Made by a program: the position numbers and the translations under genes. Of a stretch of 64,000 nucleotides of DNA, positions 46,000 to 54,370 are shown in pieces. The notes under the pieces were generated by a model, which worked only from the letters and a program-made list of their open reading frames with translations, did no database searches and had not been told where the DNA came from. The stretch is from Ancylobacter novellus DSM 506 (lineage in GTDB: Bacteria; Pseudomonadota; Alphaproteobacteria; Rhizobiales; Xanthobacteraceae): positions 4,464,001 through 4,528,000 of the forward strand of contig NC_014217.1 of assembly GCF_000092925.1 (NCBI RefSeq), given 5' to 3'. Every line of letters starts with the position of its first letter. The first letter of the stretch is position 1.

Positions 46000-47054
46000 C
46001 AGACCCTGATCCTCGGATCGGCGAGTTCGTAGAGGATGTCGACGATGGTGTAGACGGTGAGGATGAAGGCGGCGGCGACCAGCACGAAGCCCTGCAGGGC
46101 CGGATAGTCGCTGTTCACCACCGACTGCACCGCATATTGCCCAAGCCCGCCCCAGGCGAAGATGGTCTCCACCAGCACCGCCGCCCCGAGCAGGAAGCCG
46201 ACGAGAAAGCCGACCAGCGTGATGATCGGCGGCAGCGAATTGCGCAGCGCCGCGCGCCGGATGACGCGCTCCGGCAGGCCGGACGCACGGGCGTGGCGGA
46301 TGAAGTCGCTGCGGTAGACGTCGGAGAACACCGTCTTGGTCATCTTCATCAGCGCCCCGGCATTGACAATGGCGAGCGTCGCCACCGGCAGCACCAGCCG
46401 CCCCGCCGAGGAGAAGAAGGCGGCGGGATCGCCGGCGATGATGCTGTCGATTGTGTAGAAGCCGGTCACCGTCGGCGGCGGCGAGACGAAGGTGTCGATG
46501 CGTCCGAAGGGGGCAGGTGCCCAGCCGAGGGTGTAGAAGAAGAAGTAGATCAGCAGCAGGCCGATCCAGAAATCGGGAATGGCGCCGGCCGCCAGCCCGT
46601 AGACGCGACTGCCGATATCGACCGCGCCGCCCTCCCGGACCACCGAGATGACCGCCAGAGTGACGCCGACGAGGATGGTGAGGATCATGGCGTAGCCGAT
46701 GAGCTCCAGCGTCGCCGGCGCACGCTCCATGAGGTCGGTGACGACGGGATTGGAGGTAAAGATCGAGACGCCGAGATCGCCATGCGCCGCGTTCCAGACA
46801 TAGCGCAGGAACTGGTCCCATACCGGAAGGTCGAGACCGAGACGTTCGCGGAAGGCGGCGATCGTCTCCGGCGTTGCCATGTTGCCGAGCAGCAGCAAAG
46901 CGGGGTCGCCGGGAAGCAGGCGCACGAGGAGGAACGTCACCATCATCACCCCGAACATCTGCGGCACCAGCATGGCGAGCCGGGCCGCGACGATGCGCAG
47001 GGGGCGGGGGATGGGGTTCCAGAAGCGTGAGAGGCCGGCGCGGGCTGCGTTCAT
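45999..47054 (-). CDS. Dipeptide-type ABC transporter permease (DppB)
   Basis: The 351-residue protein has the DppB start VPQMFGVMMVTFLLVRLLPGDPA, GLDLPVWDQFLRYVWNAAHGDLGVS, and the EAA loop HARASGLPERVIRRAALRNSLPPIIT. It is slightly longer than usual (about 310-340) because of an N-terminal extension of about 30 residues. It follows the binding-protein gene by 67 bases. Confidence 0.93.
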   Translation of the reverse strand: MNAARAGLSRFWNPIPRPLRIVAARLAMLVPQMFGVMMVTFLLVRLLPGDPALLLLGNMATPETIAAFRERLGLDLPVWDQFLRYVWNAAHGDLGVSIFTSNPVVTDLMERAPATLELIGYAMILTILVGVTLAVISVVREGGAVDIGSRVYGLAAGAIPDFWIGLLLIYFFFYTLGWAPAPFGRIDTFVSPPPTVTGFYTIDSIIAGDPAAFFSSAGRLVLPVATLAIVNAGALMKMTKTVFSDVYRSDFIRHARASGLPERVIRRAALRNSLPPIITLVGFLVGFLLGAAVLVETIFAWGGLGQYAVQSVVNSDYPALQGFVLVAAAFILTVYTIVDILYELADPRIRV

Positions 47055-47121
47055 CTCGGCTCGTCGGTTCTCGGGAAGCGATGCGCTCCGGCGCGGACGC
47101 CGGAGCGCGCGGGTGCCGGGG

Positions 47122-48786
47122 TCAGTCCTTGTACATGTCGTAGAAGGCGTTGCCGTTCGGCGTGTACCAGGAGTAGCCCTTGACGTTGGAACGGGTGGCG
47201 AGCTGGTAGCCGGGGTTCATCAGGAACACCCAGGGCGCAGATTCCATGGTGAGCTGCTGCACGCGCTTCATGTCGGCGACGCGCTGGGCCTCGTCCGTGC
47301 TGGTCAGCCCGGCATTGATCTTCTGGTCGACTTCCTCGCTCTTGAACTTCGAGTAGTTGATGGCGGAGGCGCTGTTGAGCCAGAGATTGGCGACGTAAGC
47401 CGCGTCCGGCACGATCGCCATGTCGCGGAAGAAGTACATCGGCACTTCGCCCTTGGTGTAGCGCTCGACCAGCGTGGAGGCCGGCATCTTCAGGAGTTCG
47501 ACCTCGACGCCCGCCTTGGCGAAGGCCGACTTAAGGATGACCGCGATCTCCTCTTCGATCTGGTCGCCCGTGCGATAGGCGAGCTGCGTCTTGAAGCCCT
47601 CGGGCATGCCCGCCTCGGCCAGCAGCGCCTTGGCTTTGGCCGGGTCGTTCTTGAAGAAGAAATACTCGTCGGTGAAAGCGGGGTAGATCTCGGAGATCGG
47701 GCTCTTGGTGAAGCGCGCCGTGTTGAAATAGACGCTCTTGAGGATTTCCTCGCGCGGCACGAGATAGTTCATTGCCTGGCGCACCTTCACATTGTCGAAG
47801 GGCGGCTTGGCGTTGTTCAACTCCACGCGGTGAATGTAGTTGCCGAACACCTTGTGGACGGTGACGCCCGGCATCTTTTCCAGCAGCGCCAGCTCGCGCG
47901 GCAGCAGATATTCCGCAACGTCGACCGATCCTGCCTGCAGGGCGGCGACCCGGTTCGCGGAAGTGGGCATCTCGCGCAGGATCACCTTGGTGAGCTTGGC
48001 CGGGCCGCGCCAGTAATTGGTGTTCGCCTCATAGACCACTTCCTGGCCTGGCGCGTATTTGGTGATCTGGTAGGGACCGAAGGAGGCGGTATTGGTCGAG
48101 AGCCAGCGCCCCGCCCAGGGGTCGTCGGATGTGAGGTGCTTCTTCACCTCCGTCGCATCGAGGATGCCGAGATCGCTATTGATCCAGATGCGGTCGAGCA
48201 GCGGTGACGGATTGGGGATCGTCACCTTCACGGTGTAGTCGTCGATCTTGGTGAAGGCAGCCTTCGGATCCTGGATCTTGAAGATCTGCGTCATGTACCA
48301 GTGGAAGTTAGACTTCATGTTCCAGCCGCGCTCGAACGACCACATCACCGTGTCGGCGTTGAGCTCGTTGCCGCGGTAGGACTTCACGCCCTTGCGGAGC
48401 TTGAAGGTGATCGAGGTCTTGTCGGGCGAGAGCTCGTAGCTCTCCGCCAGCGCGCCGGTGATGGTGGTGAAGTCCTCATAGAGCACGCCGTCGTCGCCCT
48501 TCTTCTGAGCGTAGGCGAGCAGGCGCTCATTGACGTTGCGGCGGACTTCATGGCCGGCCTCGGTCGGCGGGTATTCCTGGTCGAGGGATTCCGGCGTGCG
48601 CGGTGCAGCGACCACGAGGGTGGTCTTGGCGCCCTGCGCATGAGCTGTAGGCGCAAAGCTCCCAACGAGGCTCACACCCAGTAGCGCCGCTGCAAAGCCA
48701 GCTGCCGTGCGCCGCGCGGCAGCCGGGGAAAATGGAAGGCTCGCTCGCGCGACAGTGGGGATTCCGGCCGTCGGATTACGAAGCAT
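47122..48786 (-). CDS. ABC transporter substrate-binding protein, family 5 (dipeptide type)
   Basis: The 554-residue periplasmic protein has a long signal peptide ending near AHA-QGA (about residue 51), then SBP_bac_5 marks: ITFKLRKGVKSYRGNELNADTVMWSFER, FGPYQITKYAPGQEVVYEANTNYWRGPA and VRQAMNYLVPREEILKSVYF. It captures the module's substrate. AGGA precedes the start, and a GGTCTGACC site lies 40 bases upstream, tying it to the GntR regulator at 36548. Confidence 0.93.
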   Translation of the reverse strand: MLRNPTAGIPTVARASLPFSPAAARRTAAGFAAALLGVSLVGSFAPTAHAQGAKTTLVVAAPRTPESLDQEYPPTEAGHEVRRNVNERLLAYAQKKGDDGVLYEDFTTITGALAESYELSPDKTSITFKLRKGVKSYRGNELNADTVMWSFERGWNMKSNFHWYMTQIFKIQDPKAAFTKIDDYTVKVTIPNPSPLLDRIWINSDLGILDATEVKKHLTSDDPWAGRWLSTNTASFGPYQITKYAPGQEVVYEANTNYWRGPAKLTKVILREMPTSANRVAALQAGSVDVAEYLLPRELALLEKMPGVTVHKVFGNYIHRVELNNAKPPFDNVKVRQAMNYLVPREEILKSVYFNTARFTKSPISEIYPAFTDEYFFFKNDPAKAKALLAEAGMPEGFKTQLAYRTGDQIEEEIAVILKSAFAKAGVEVELLKMPASTLVERYTKGEVPMYFFRDMAIVPDAAYVANLWLNSASAINYSKFKSEEVDQKINAGLTSTDEAQRVADMKRVQQLTMESAPWVFLMNPGYQLATRSNVKGYSWYTPNGNAFYDMYKD

Positions 48787-48823
48787 GGGTGAGTCCTACC
48801 TAAACGGAGTTCGGAGATCGAAA

Positions 48824-48836
48824 TTGGTCTGACCTC
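48824..48836. promoter_or_regulatory. FadR-like operator candidate upstream of the dipeptide-type importer
   Basis: TTGGTCTGACCTC contains GGTC-T-GACC, the same core as the sites at 36492 and 36582. It lies 38 bases before the binding-protein start. Confidence 0.55.
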
Positions 48837-49077
48837 TTGCTACGTTACGCTCGTTCATGAACCGCGCAATCCTAAATTTTGATCGAGCCAAAGCTTAACA
48901 AATGAGCACCAATAGGCGCTAGTTCTGCATCTCCTAAAATATTGAAATATATTGATTATTAGTGAAACTTAGCGCCCCCGCAGCCGCATTTTCGGGGCGC
49001 CGTTCTCGTCGGAGGGCGATTTTTTGCATGGCAGCGGTCACGACGTAAGCTGCAGCGCGCCTAGTCCAACGGCTCTT

Positions 49078-49090
49078 AGTGGTCAGACCT
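49078..49090. promoter_or_regulatory. FadR-like operator candidate in the 48787-49338 gap
   Basis: AGTGGTCAGACCT carries the GGTCAGACC core. It lies about 290 bases from the binding-protein start, in a gap without a recognisable gene. The gap also holds CCCGCAGC-C-GCTGCGGG at 49202-49218, a hairpin without T-tract. Confidence 0.45.
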
Positions 49091-49338
49091 ATGTTCGGAG
49101 TTGTCTACTCTGAGGTGCGATCCTTGGCGGGCCGCCCTGTCATCTATCCGCATTGGCGACCTGAGCACGCGTAGACTGTACCACCCTTCATCGACGTCGC
49201 TCCCGCAGCCGCTGCGGGAAGATCGGCTTATTCGCCAACCCGTCAGGCAAGCAGCCGGCCCATAAGAGTGCCGGCAGTCGCCGACGGTGCGCTTGAAGGC
49301 TTGGGAGCGGCGTTCGCCACGGGTCAAAATGTTCCAAA

Positions 49339-50085
49339 TCAGGCGGCGGCGTCGACGCCGCCGCCGGAAGCCAACATCGCCAGCACGTTGGTTCCAGTGT
49401 GCAGCACATGCGCGGCGAGCAGGCGCCCTGCGAGGTAGCCGTCGCGCGCTTCCAGCGCGGCAAGGATGTCACGGTGCTCCTGAATGGATTCCACCCAGCG
49501 CGAGTGCCGGCCCAGCGCGAAATAGCGGGCGCGCTCGGCGCGGGTGAACAGCCAGCGGTGCATCTCCACAAACGTGGCGTTGTGGGCGCCGGCAAGGATG
49601 GCGCTGTGAATGGCCTGATTGACCGCGAAATAGGCGGCTAGGTCGCCCTCGCCGTAGTGACGCTCCATGGTCTCCTGCATCTGCCGCAGGGATAAGAGCT
49701 CCGTCGCCGTCAGCCGGAGGGCGGCATATTCGGCGGCGATCCGCTCGACATTGCCCAATGCTTCGAACAGATCGGTGACGTGGCTCGCATCCATGGGCGC
49801 GACGCGGGCACTGCGGTTCGGGCGCAGTTCCACTAGTCCATGCGCGGCGAGCATCTTCACCGCCTCGCGCAGCGGCGTGCGGGAAATGCCGAGAGCCTCG
49901 CAAAGCTCGGCTTCTACTATCGGAGCGCCCCCCGGAAGCTTGCCGGCAACAATCATGCTGCGCAATTGACGAGCGGCGCGCTCATGCAGACCGGCGCGCG
50001 GAAGCCGTTCCGCGCCGGCGGCGTCCGCGGGGCGGAGCTTACGCGGGCGCCCTCTCTTTCTCGGGATGTCCGACTGTTCCGTCAC
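49339..50085 (-). CDS. GntR family transcriptional regulator, FCD subfamily
   Basis: The 248-residue protein has a GntR winged helix (GAPIVEAELCEALGISRTPLREAVKMLAAHGLVELRPNRSARV) and an FCD effector domain (FFAVNQAIHSAILAGAHN-type pattern). The N-terminus carries RKRGRPRK, an AT-hook-like basic segment that is unusual for the family. It is divergent from the NMT1-type importer and probably regulates it. Confidence 0.9.
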   Translation of the reverse strand: MTEQSDIPRKRGRPRKLRPADAAGAERLPRAGLHERAARQLRSMIVAGKLPGGAPIVEAELCEALGISRTPLREAVKMLAAHGLVELRPNRSARVAPMDASHVTDLFEALGNVERIAAEYAALRLTATELLSLRQMQETMERHYGEGDLAAYFAVNQAIHSAILAGAHNATFVEMHRWLFTRAERARYFALGRHSRWVESIQEHRDILAALEARDGYLAGRLLAAHVLHTGTNVLAMLASGGGVDAAA

Positions 50086-50180
50086 CGCTCAATCCTACCA
50101 TGCCCGCCGGCTGCGGGTCGTCGTTCAGGCGCTGCAATTATAATCACATTATGCCTGCATCGTAGCCTGTTAGAGTAAAT

Positions 50181-50195
50181 TGTATTCAACATACA
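50181..50195. promoter_or_regulatory. Inverted repeat, candidate operator of the GntR regulator
   Basis: TGTAT-TCAAC-ATACA is a perfect inverted repeat in an AT-rich patch, 96 bases upstream of the GntR start. FCD-type regulators often bind TGTATACA-like palindromes. The rest of the 50086-50665 gap shows no gene. Confidence 0.4.
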
Positions 50196-50665
50196 GAAAA
50201 ATCTTGCGCGGCCTTGGGAGCCGGCTTTTACTTCCCTCCCGCGAACCGCCGGAAGGCTCTGAAGGAGGTGCTCATTTCGGCGCCTCGGGATTCGTCTTGT
50301 CCTGTCGGGGCGATGTCGGAGGAGCCGCACCGGCGTTTACGGTCGTGCCGTCGGTCGCGTTGGGTGACGACACAGATCAAGTAGGTTGGTGGTCGTCGGC
50401 ATATTTTTTAGTCAAATGGCAGAATTCGAGACGTTTATTTGCGCTTCCTAGGTCGTATTTGCCGAGTATAGTTGCGGCTGTTTTCGCCGCACCCTTGGTG
50501 TAGCGCAGGGCGAAAATGCTCTTTCGGGTTGGCGTGCCCATCATCGTGATCCCGTCCGCGGATCCCGCTGTTGCGGCACCAGGCCGTGACGGCTGATCCG
50601 GCGGTTCGACAACGATCGGGCTGGCAGGATGGGGTCGTATCGGTTCTCAAGATCCGGAGGGGATC

Positions 50666-51724
50666 ATGTGTGATCGTGACGGCACCTTCTTTCGTAATTT
50701 CTCGCGGCGCAGTTTCCTGAAATCGTCCGTGGCCGGCGCCGCGGCGACCATCGCGCTGCCGGCGTCGCTCGCCGGCCTTCTGGCGACGAGCGCGGCACGC
50801 GCCGCCAACACGACCATCAAGGCGACGCACGGCTCCGGCTTCTGCAACATGGGTATCTTCCTCGCCAAGGAGCGGGAGCTGACCAAGGCGGACGGCGTCG
50901 ATCTGGAGTTCGTGGTCACCCCGTCCAACACCGAGATCACCACTATGTTCGGCGCGGGGCTCGTCGACATGTCGATGATCCCCTATTCGAACTTCCTTAC
51001 GCTCTACGATGCCGGCGCGCCGGTGAAGATCGTCGCCGGCGGTGGCGTCGAGGGCTGCATCATCGTCGCCAAGGAAGGAATCACCTCCGCGGCTGACCTG
51101 AAGGGCAAGACCTTCGGTACCTTCCAGGCCGATACGCTGGAAGTTCTTCCCTATGACTACCTGAAGAAGGCCGGCCTTTCCTTCAAGGACGTCGAGATCA
51201 AGTATCTCGACACCTCCCCGGAGCTGGCCCAGGCCTTCATGGCGGGCGCCATCGACGCGATCTGCCACATCGAGCCCTACGCCTCGCAATGTGTGCTCGG
51301 CCGCAAGGGGGCGACGGTCCTCTCCAACGGCACGGACGTCTACGGCAAGGGCTATTCGGACTGCGTGCTGGCCGTGCGCACGCCGCTGCTCGAGAGCAAT
51401 CCGGCGGCGGTGAAGGCCGTCATCAAGGCGCTGTTCGTCGCCCAGTCGCAGGCGGAGGCGGACAAGAGCGCCGCGCTGAAGGACACGGTGGGCAAGTACT
51501 ACAAGACCAGCATGGAGGCGGCCGTCGACGCTTCCAGCAAGCAGCCGATCGTCGTCGACCAGCGCAGCCAGACCCAGTTCATCATCGACCGCGGCAAGTC
51601 GATGGTGGAACTCGGTTACGTCAAGAAGATGCCTGACGAGAAGGCGTTCGACTGGAGCCTCATGGAGGCGGTCATCGCCGCCGACAAGCCGCTCTACGAC
51701 AGCCTCAAGCTGAAGTCGGCCTGA
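50666..51724 (+). CDS. ABC transporter substrate-binding protein, NMT1/SsuA type
   Basis: The 352-residue protein has a Tat-type leader (SRRSFLKSSVAGAAATIALPASLAGLL, cleavage near ARA-ANT) and a type II binding fold with GSGFCNMGIFLAKERELTKADGVDLEFV, DMSMIPYSNFLTLYDAGAPVKIV and FMAGAIDAICHIEPYAS. This group imports nitrate, sulfonates, pyrimidines and thiamine precursors. The genes downstream encode a nitrilase and a deaminase-like amidohydrolase, favouring a nitrogen heterocycle or amide. Confidence 0.9.
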   Translation: MCDRDGTFFRNFSRRSFLKSSVAGAAATIALPASLAGLLATSAARAANTTIKATHGSGFCNMGIFLAKERELTKADGVDLEFVVTPSNTEITTMFGAGLVDMSMIPYSNFLTLYDAGAPVKIVAGGGVEGCIIVAKEGITSAADLKGKTFGTFQADTLEVLPYDYLKKAGLSFKDVEIKYLDTSPELAQAFMAGAIDAICHIEPYASQCVLGRKGATVLSNGTDVYGKGYSDCVLAVRTPLLESNPAAVKAVIKALFVAQSQAEADKSAALKDTVGKYYKTSMEAAVDASSKQPIVVDQRSQTQFIIDRGKSMVELGYVKKMPDEKAFDWSLMEAVIAADKPLYDSLKLKSA

Positions 51725-51736
51725 GCCCCGCTCGCA

Positions 51737-51763
51737 CCCGGCCGGTGCCCGTGCCCGGCCGGG
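51737..51763 (+). repeat. Intercistronic hairpin after the binding-protein gene
   Basis: CCCGGCCGG and CCGGCCGGG form a perfect nine-base stem with a nine-base loop between the binding-protein and permease genes. No T-tract follows. Such hairpins often protect the binding-protein mRNA and raise its level over the permease. Confidence 0.6.
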
Positions 51764-51797
51764 AGCCCTTTGCCCGACGCAACTCAGGAAGGACGTC

Positions 51798-52715
51798 ATG
51801 ACGATGAGCGCAGATGCCGGACGTTCCGGTCTGGGCGATGCCGGGCCCGCGCGGCCGGCACCGTCCGCCCCGCTGCTCCTGTCTCCGGCCTGGCGCCGTC
51901 GCCTTTCGGCCGTTGGCTGGGGGCTGGTGTCGGTCGGCCTGTTCGCCGGCCTGTGGGAAGCGCTGTGGTTCTTCGGCATGCTGAACCCGCTCCTGCTGCC
52001 GCCGCCGCATCTCTTCCTCGCCGACATTCCTGGCACGCTGCAGTTTTTCGATCGCTCCAACCGCATCGGCTCGGTGGCGACGGGCGGCGGCGTCGGCGCG
52101 CTGCTCGCCACCATGGGCTGGACGCTGATGCGCGTGGTGGTCGGTCTCGCGCTCGGCTTCGCCTGTGGCGTCGCGGTCGGCGCGGCGATCCACTACGTGA
52201 AGCTCCTGCGCAACCTGCTGCTGCCGACCATCCTGCTGCTGGCGCCGATCTCGCCGGTGGCCTGGCTGCCGGTGGCGATCTTCGTCTTCGGCATCGGCGA
52301 CGTGCCGGCGATCTTCCTCGTCTTCATCACGGTGTTCTTCGCCATCGTGCTCTCGACCGGCGCGCAGATCGAAAGCGTGCCGAAGAACTACATCCATGTC
52401 GCCCGCATCATGGGCGCGAGCCAGCGCCAGACCTTCTGGAAGGTCATCCTGCCCGCCATTCTGCCGAGCCTGTTCATGACGTTGCGGCTAAACCTGTTCG
52501 CCGCCTGGATGGTGGTCCTGATCGCCGAGACGGTTGGTGTCGGTACGGGCCTTGGCCAGATCACCTCCATGGCGCGCTCGACCTTCAACGCCAAGCTGGT
52601 CTTCTTCACCATGGCGATCATCGGCCTGCTCGGCTTCCTCTCGGACTTCGCGCTGCGCCAGGTCCAGCACAAGATGCTGTGGTGGATCGCGCCGAACCAG
52701 GGAGGCGCACGATGA
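51798..52715 (+). CDS. ABC transporter permease, SsuC/TauC type
   Basis: The 305-residue protein has about 35 polar N-terminal residues and then about six hydrophobic segments. The EAA loop reads HVARIMGASQRQTFWKVILPAILPSLFMTLRLNL near 195-230, and AWMVVLIAETVGVGTGLGQ is typical of the SsuC group. AAGGA precedes the start. It overlaps the ATPase gene by four bases. Confidence 0.92.
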   Translation: MTMSADAGRSGLGDAGPARPAPSAPLLLSPAWRRRLSAVGWGLVSVGLFAGLWEALWFFGMLNPLLLPPPHLFLADIPGTLQFFDRSNRIGSVATGGGVGALLATMGWTLMRVVVGLALGFACGVAVGAAIHYVKLLRNLLLPTILLLAPISPVAWLPVAIFVFGIGDVPAIFLVFITVFFAIVLSTGAQIESVPKNYIHVARIMGASQRQTFWKVILPAILPSLFMTLRLNLFAAWMVVLIAETVGVGTGLGQITSMARSTFNAKLVFFTMAIIGLLGFLSDFALRQVQHKMLWWIAPNQGGAR

Positions 52716-53500
52716 CCCGCCCCGCCGTTTCGATCCAGTCGGTCTCCAAGCGCTGGACGCCGGAAGGCCGCGCGCCCGTGCAAGCCCTGAGCGACCTCAC
52801 CTTCGACGTCGCGCCGGGCGAGTTCATCGTCCTGCTCGGCCCTTCGGGCTGCGGCAAGTCCACCCTGCTCTACATGATCGCGGGGCTGGAAGAGGTCTCC
52901 GGCGGGCGCATCGCCTGCGACGGTGAGCCCGTTACCGAGCCTTCCGCTGAACGGGGCCTCATCTTTCAGGAAGCCTCGCTCTTTCCGTGGCTGACCATCG
53001 CCGACAACGTCGCCTTCGGGCTTTCCGTCCAGCACGTCCAGCCGGTTCGCCGGCGGGAGATCGCGGTGGAGATGCTCAAGCGCGTCGGTCTGGGCGACAT
53101 GCTCGACAAGAAGCCTGACGAGCTTTCTGGCGGCATGCGCCAGCGCGCCGCCTGCGCCCGGGCGCTCGCCATGCGGCCGAAGGTGCTGATGATGGACGAG
53201 CCCTTCGCGGCGCTCGACGTGCAGACGCGGGCGCGCATGCAGGACTTCCTGCTGCAGATATGGCGCGACAGCGGGGCCTCGATCCTGCTCGTCACCCATT
53301 CGATCGACGAGGCGATCTCGCTGGCGGACCGCGTGGTGGTGTTCACCGCCCGTCCCGGCCGGGTGAAGACCATCGTGCCGATCGACTTGCCACGCCCGCG
53401 GGAGAGTCGCGATCCGCGCTACCACGCCTATCGCGACATGTTCGCCGAGCTGCTTGCGGACGAGGTGGACCGCGCCTTCGCTGAACAGGAAGCGGTATAG
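52712..53500 (+). CDS. ABC transporter ATP-binding protein, SsuB/TauB type
   Basis: The 262-residue ATPase has Walker A GPSGCGKSTLLYMIAG, a Q-loop IFQEASLFPWLT, signature ELSGGMRQRAACARAL, Walker B VLMMDEPFAALD and switch His in LVTHSIDEAI. PWLT after the Q-loop is typical of nitrate/sulfonate/taurine importers. The start overlaps the permease as ATGA, with GGAGG upstream. Confidence 0.94.
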   Translation: MTRPAVSIQSVSKRWTPEGRAPVQALSDLTFDVAPGEFIVLLGPSGCGKSTLLYMIAGLEEVSGGRIACDGEPVTEPSAERGLIFQEASLFPWLTIADNVAFGLSVQHVQPVRRREIAVEMLKRVGLGDMLDKKPDELSGGMRQRAACARALAMRPKVLMMDEPFAALDVQTRARMQDFLLQIWRDSGASILLVTHSIDEAISLADRVVVFTARPGRVKTIVPIDLPRPRESRDPRYHAYRDMFAELLADEVDRAFAEQEAV

Positions 53501-53506
53501 TCTGCC

Positions 53507-54370
53507 ATGAACCGCGTGCTCACCGTCGCCGCCGTGCCCATCGGGCCGGCTGGCCGCGATCCTGCGCCGCAATGGCGGGAGGCGGAGGCCGGCATCGCCG
53601 CCGCCGCCCGCGCCGGCGCGATGCTTGCCGTTCTGCCCGAGCTGTTCGCCCATCCCTATGTAGCCGGCGAAGAACCGGAGGCATGGGCCGATCTGGCGGA
53701 AGCGGAGGACGGGCCCACCGTATCGCGGATGCGCCATGTCGCGACGACCCACGGCATCGCCGTGCTGTTCGGGCTGTCGCTTTGTCGTGACGATGGGCAG
53801 CCCTGCAACGCGGCGCTGCTCGCCCATGGGGACGGGCGGATCGAGCGGGCCGCCGCCAAGATCCACCTGCCGCCCGCGGGCATGGGCGAGCCTTTCGGCG
53901 AGGCGGATCACTTCGCGCCCGGCCCGGCGGAGATCGGCTCGGTAGCGATCGGGGCGCTGCGGGTGGCGGCACTCGTCTGCTATGACCGCCGCTTCCCGGA
54001 ATGCTGGCGTGCCGCGGCCGCCTCGGGCGCCGATCTGGTGGCGGTTCTCGTGGGTGGACCGGCTCCGGGCGACCCGGAGGGGCTTTTCGCCGCGGAGCTT
54101 CGGGCGAGTGCCCGCGCCAACGCCGTCTATGCGCTGGCGGCGTCGCGCTACGGCACCGAGACGGTCTCCGGCCGCCCGGTGAACCATGACGGCGAGACCC
54201 TCGCCTTCGGCCCGGACGGGGATTTCATCGCCGGACTGCCGCAAGGCGACACCCGGCCCCTCCTTCTTTCCCTCGACCCGGAGCGCATCGCCCGCGCCCG
54301 GCAGACCAATGCCACGGCACGGCGCCTGCGCCTGCCCTTACAGTCCAAGGAAGCATCATGGCTGAACTGA
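53507..54370 (+). CDS. Carbon-nitrogen hydrolase (nitrilase superfamily)
   Basis: The 287-residue enzyme has the catalytic triad: Glu in LPELFAHPY (about 43), Lys in AAKIHLPP (about 117) and Cys in LVCYDRRFPE (about 155). The family hydrolyses amides, carbamoyl groups or nitriles. It starts seven bases after the ATPase stop and overlaps the amidohydrolase by 13 bases, so it is part of the importer operon. An N-carbamoyl or amide product of the next enzyme is a plausible substrate. Confidence 0.87.
   Translation: MNRVLTVAAVPIGPAGRDPAPQWREAEAGIAAAARAGAMLAVLPELFAHPYVAGEEPEAWADLAEAEDGPTVSRMRHVATTHGIAVLFGLSLCRDDGQPCNAALLAHGDGRIERAAAKIHLPPAGMGEPFGEADHFAPGPAEIGSVAIGALRVAALVCYDRRFPECWRAAAASGADLVAVLVGGPAPGDPEGLFAAELRASARANAVYALAASRYGTETVSGRPVNHDGETLAFGPDGDFIAGLPQGDTRPLLLSLDPERIARARQTNATARRLRLPLQSKEASWLN

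Noticed and set aside
49076..49327. An 83-codon minus-strand frame between the importer and the GntR gene
   Set aside because: Arg/Ser-rich composition, no start signal and an operator-like site within it; not supported as a gene.
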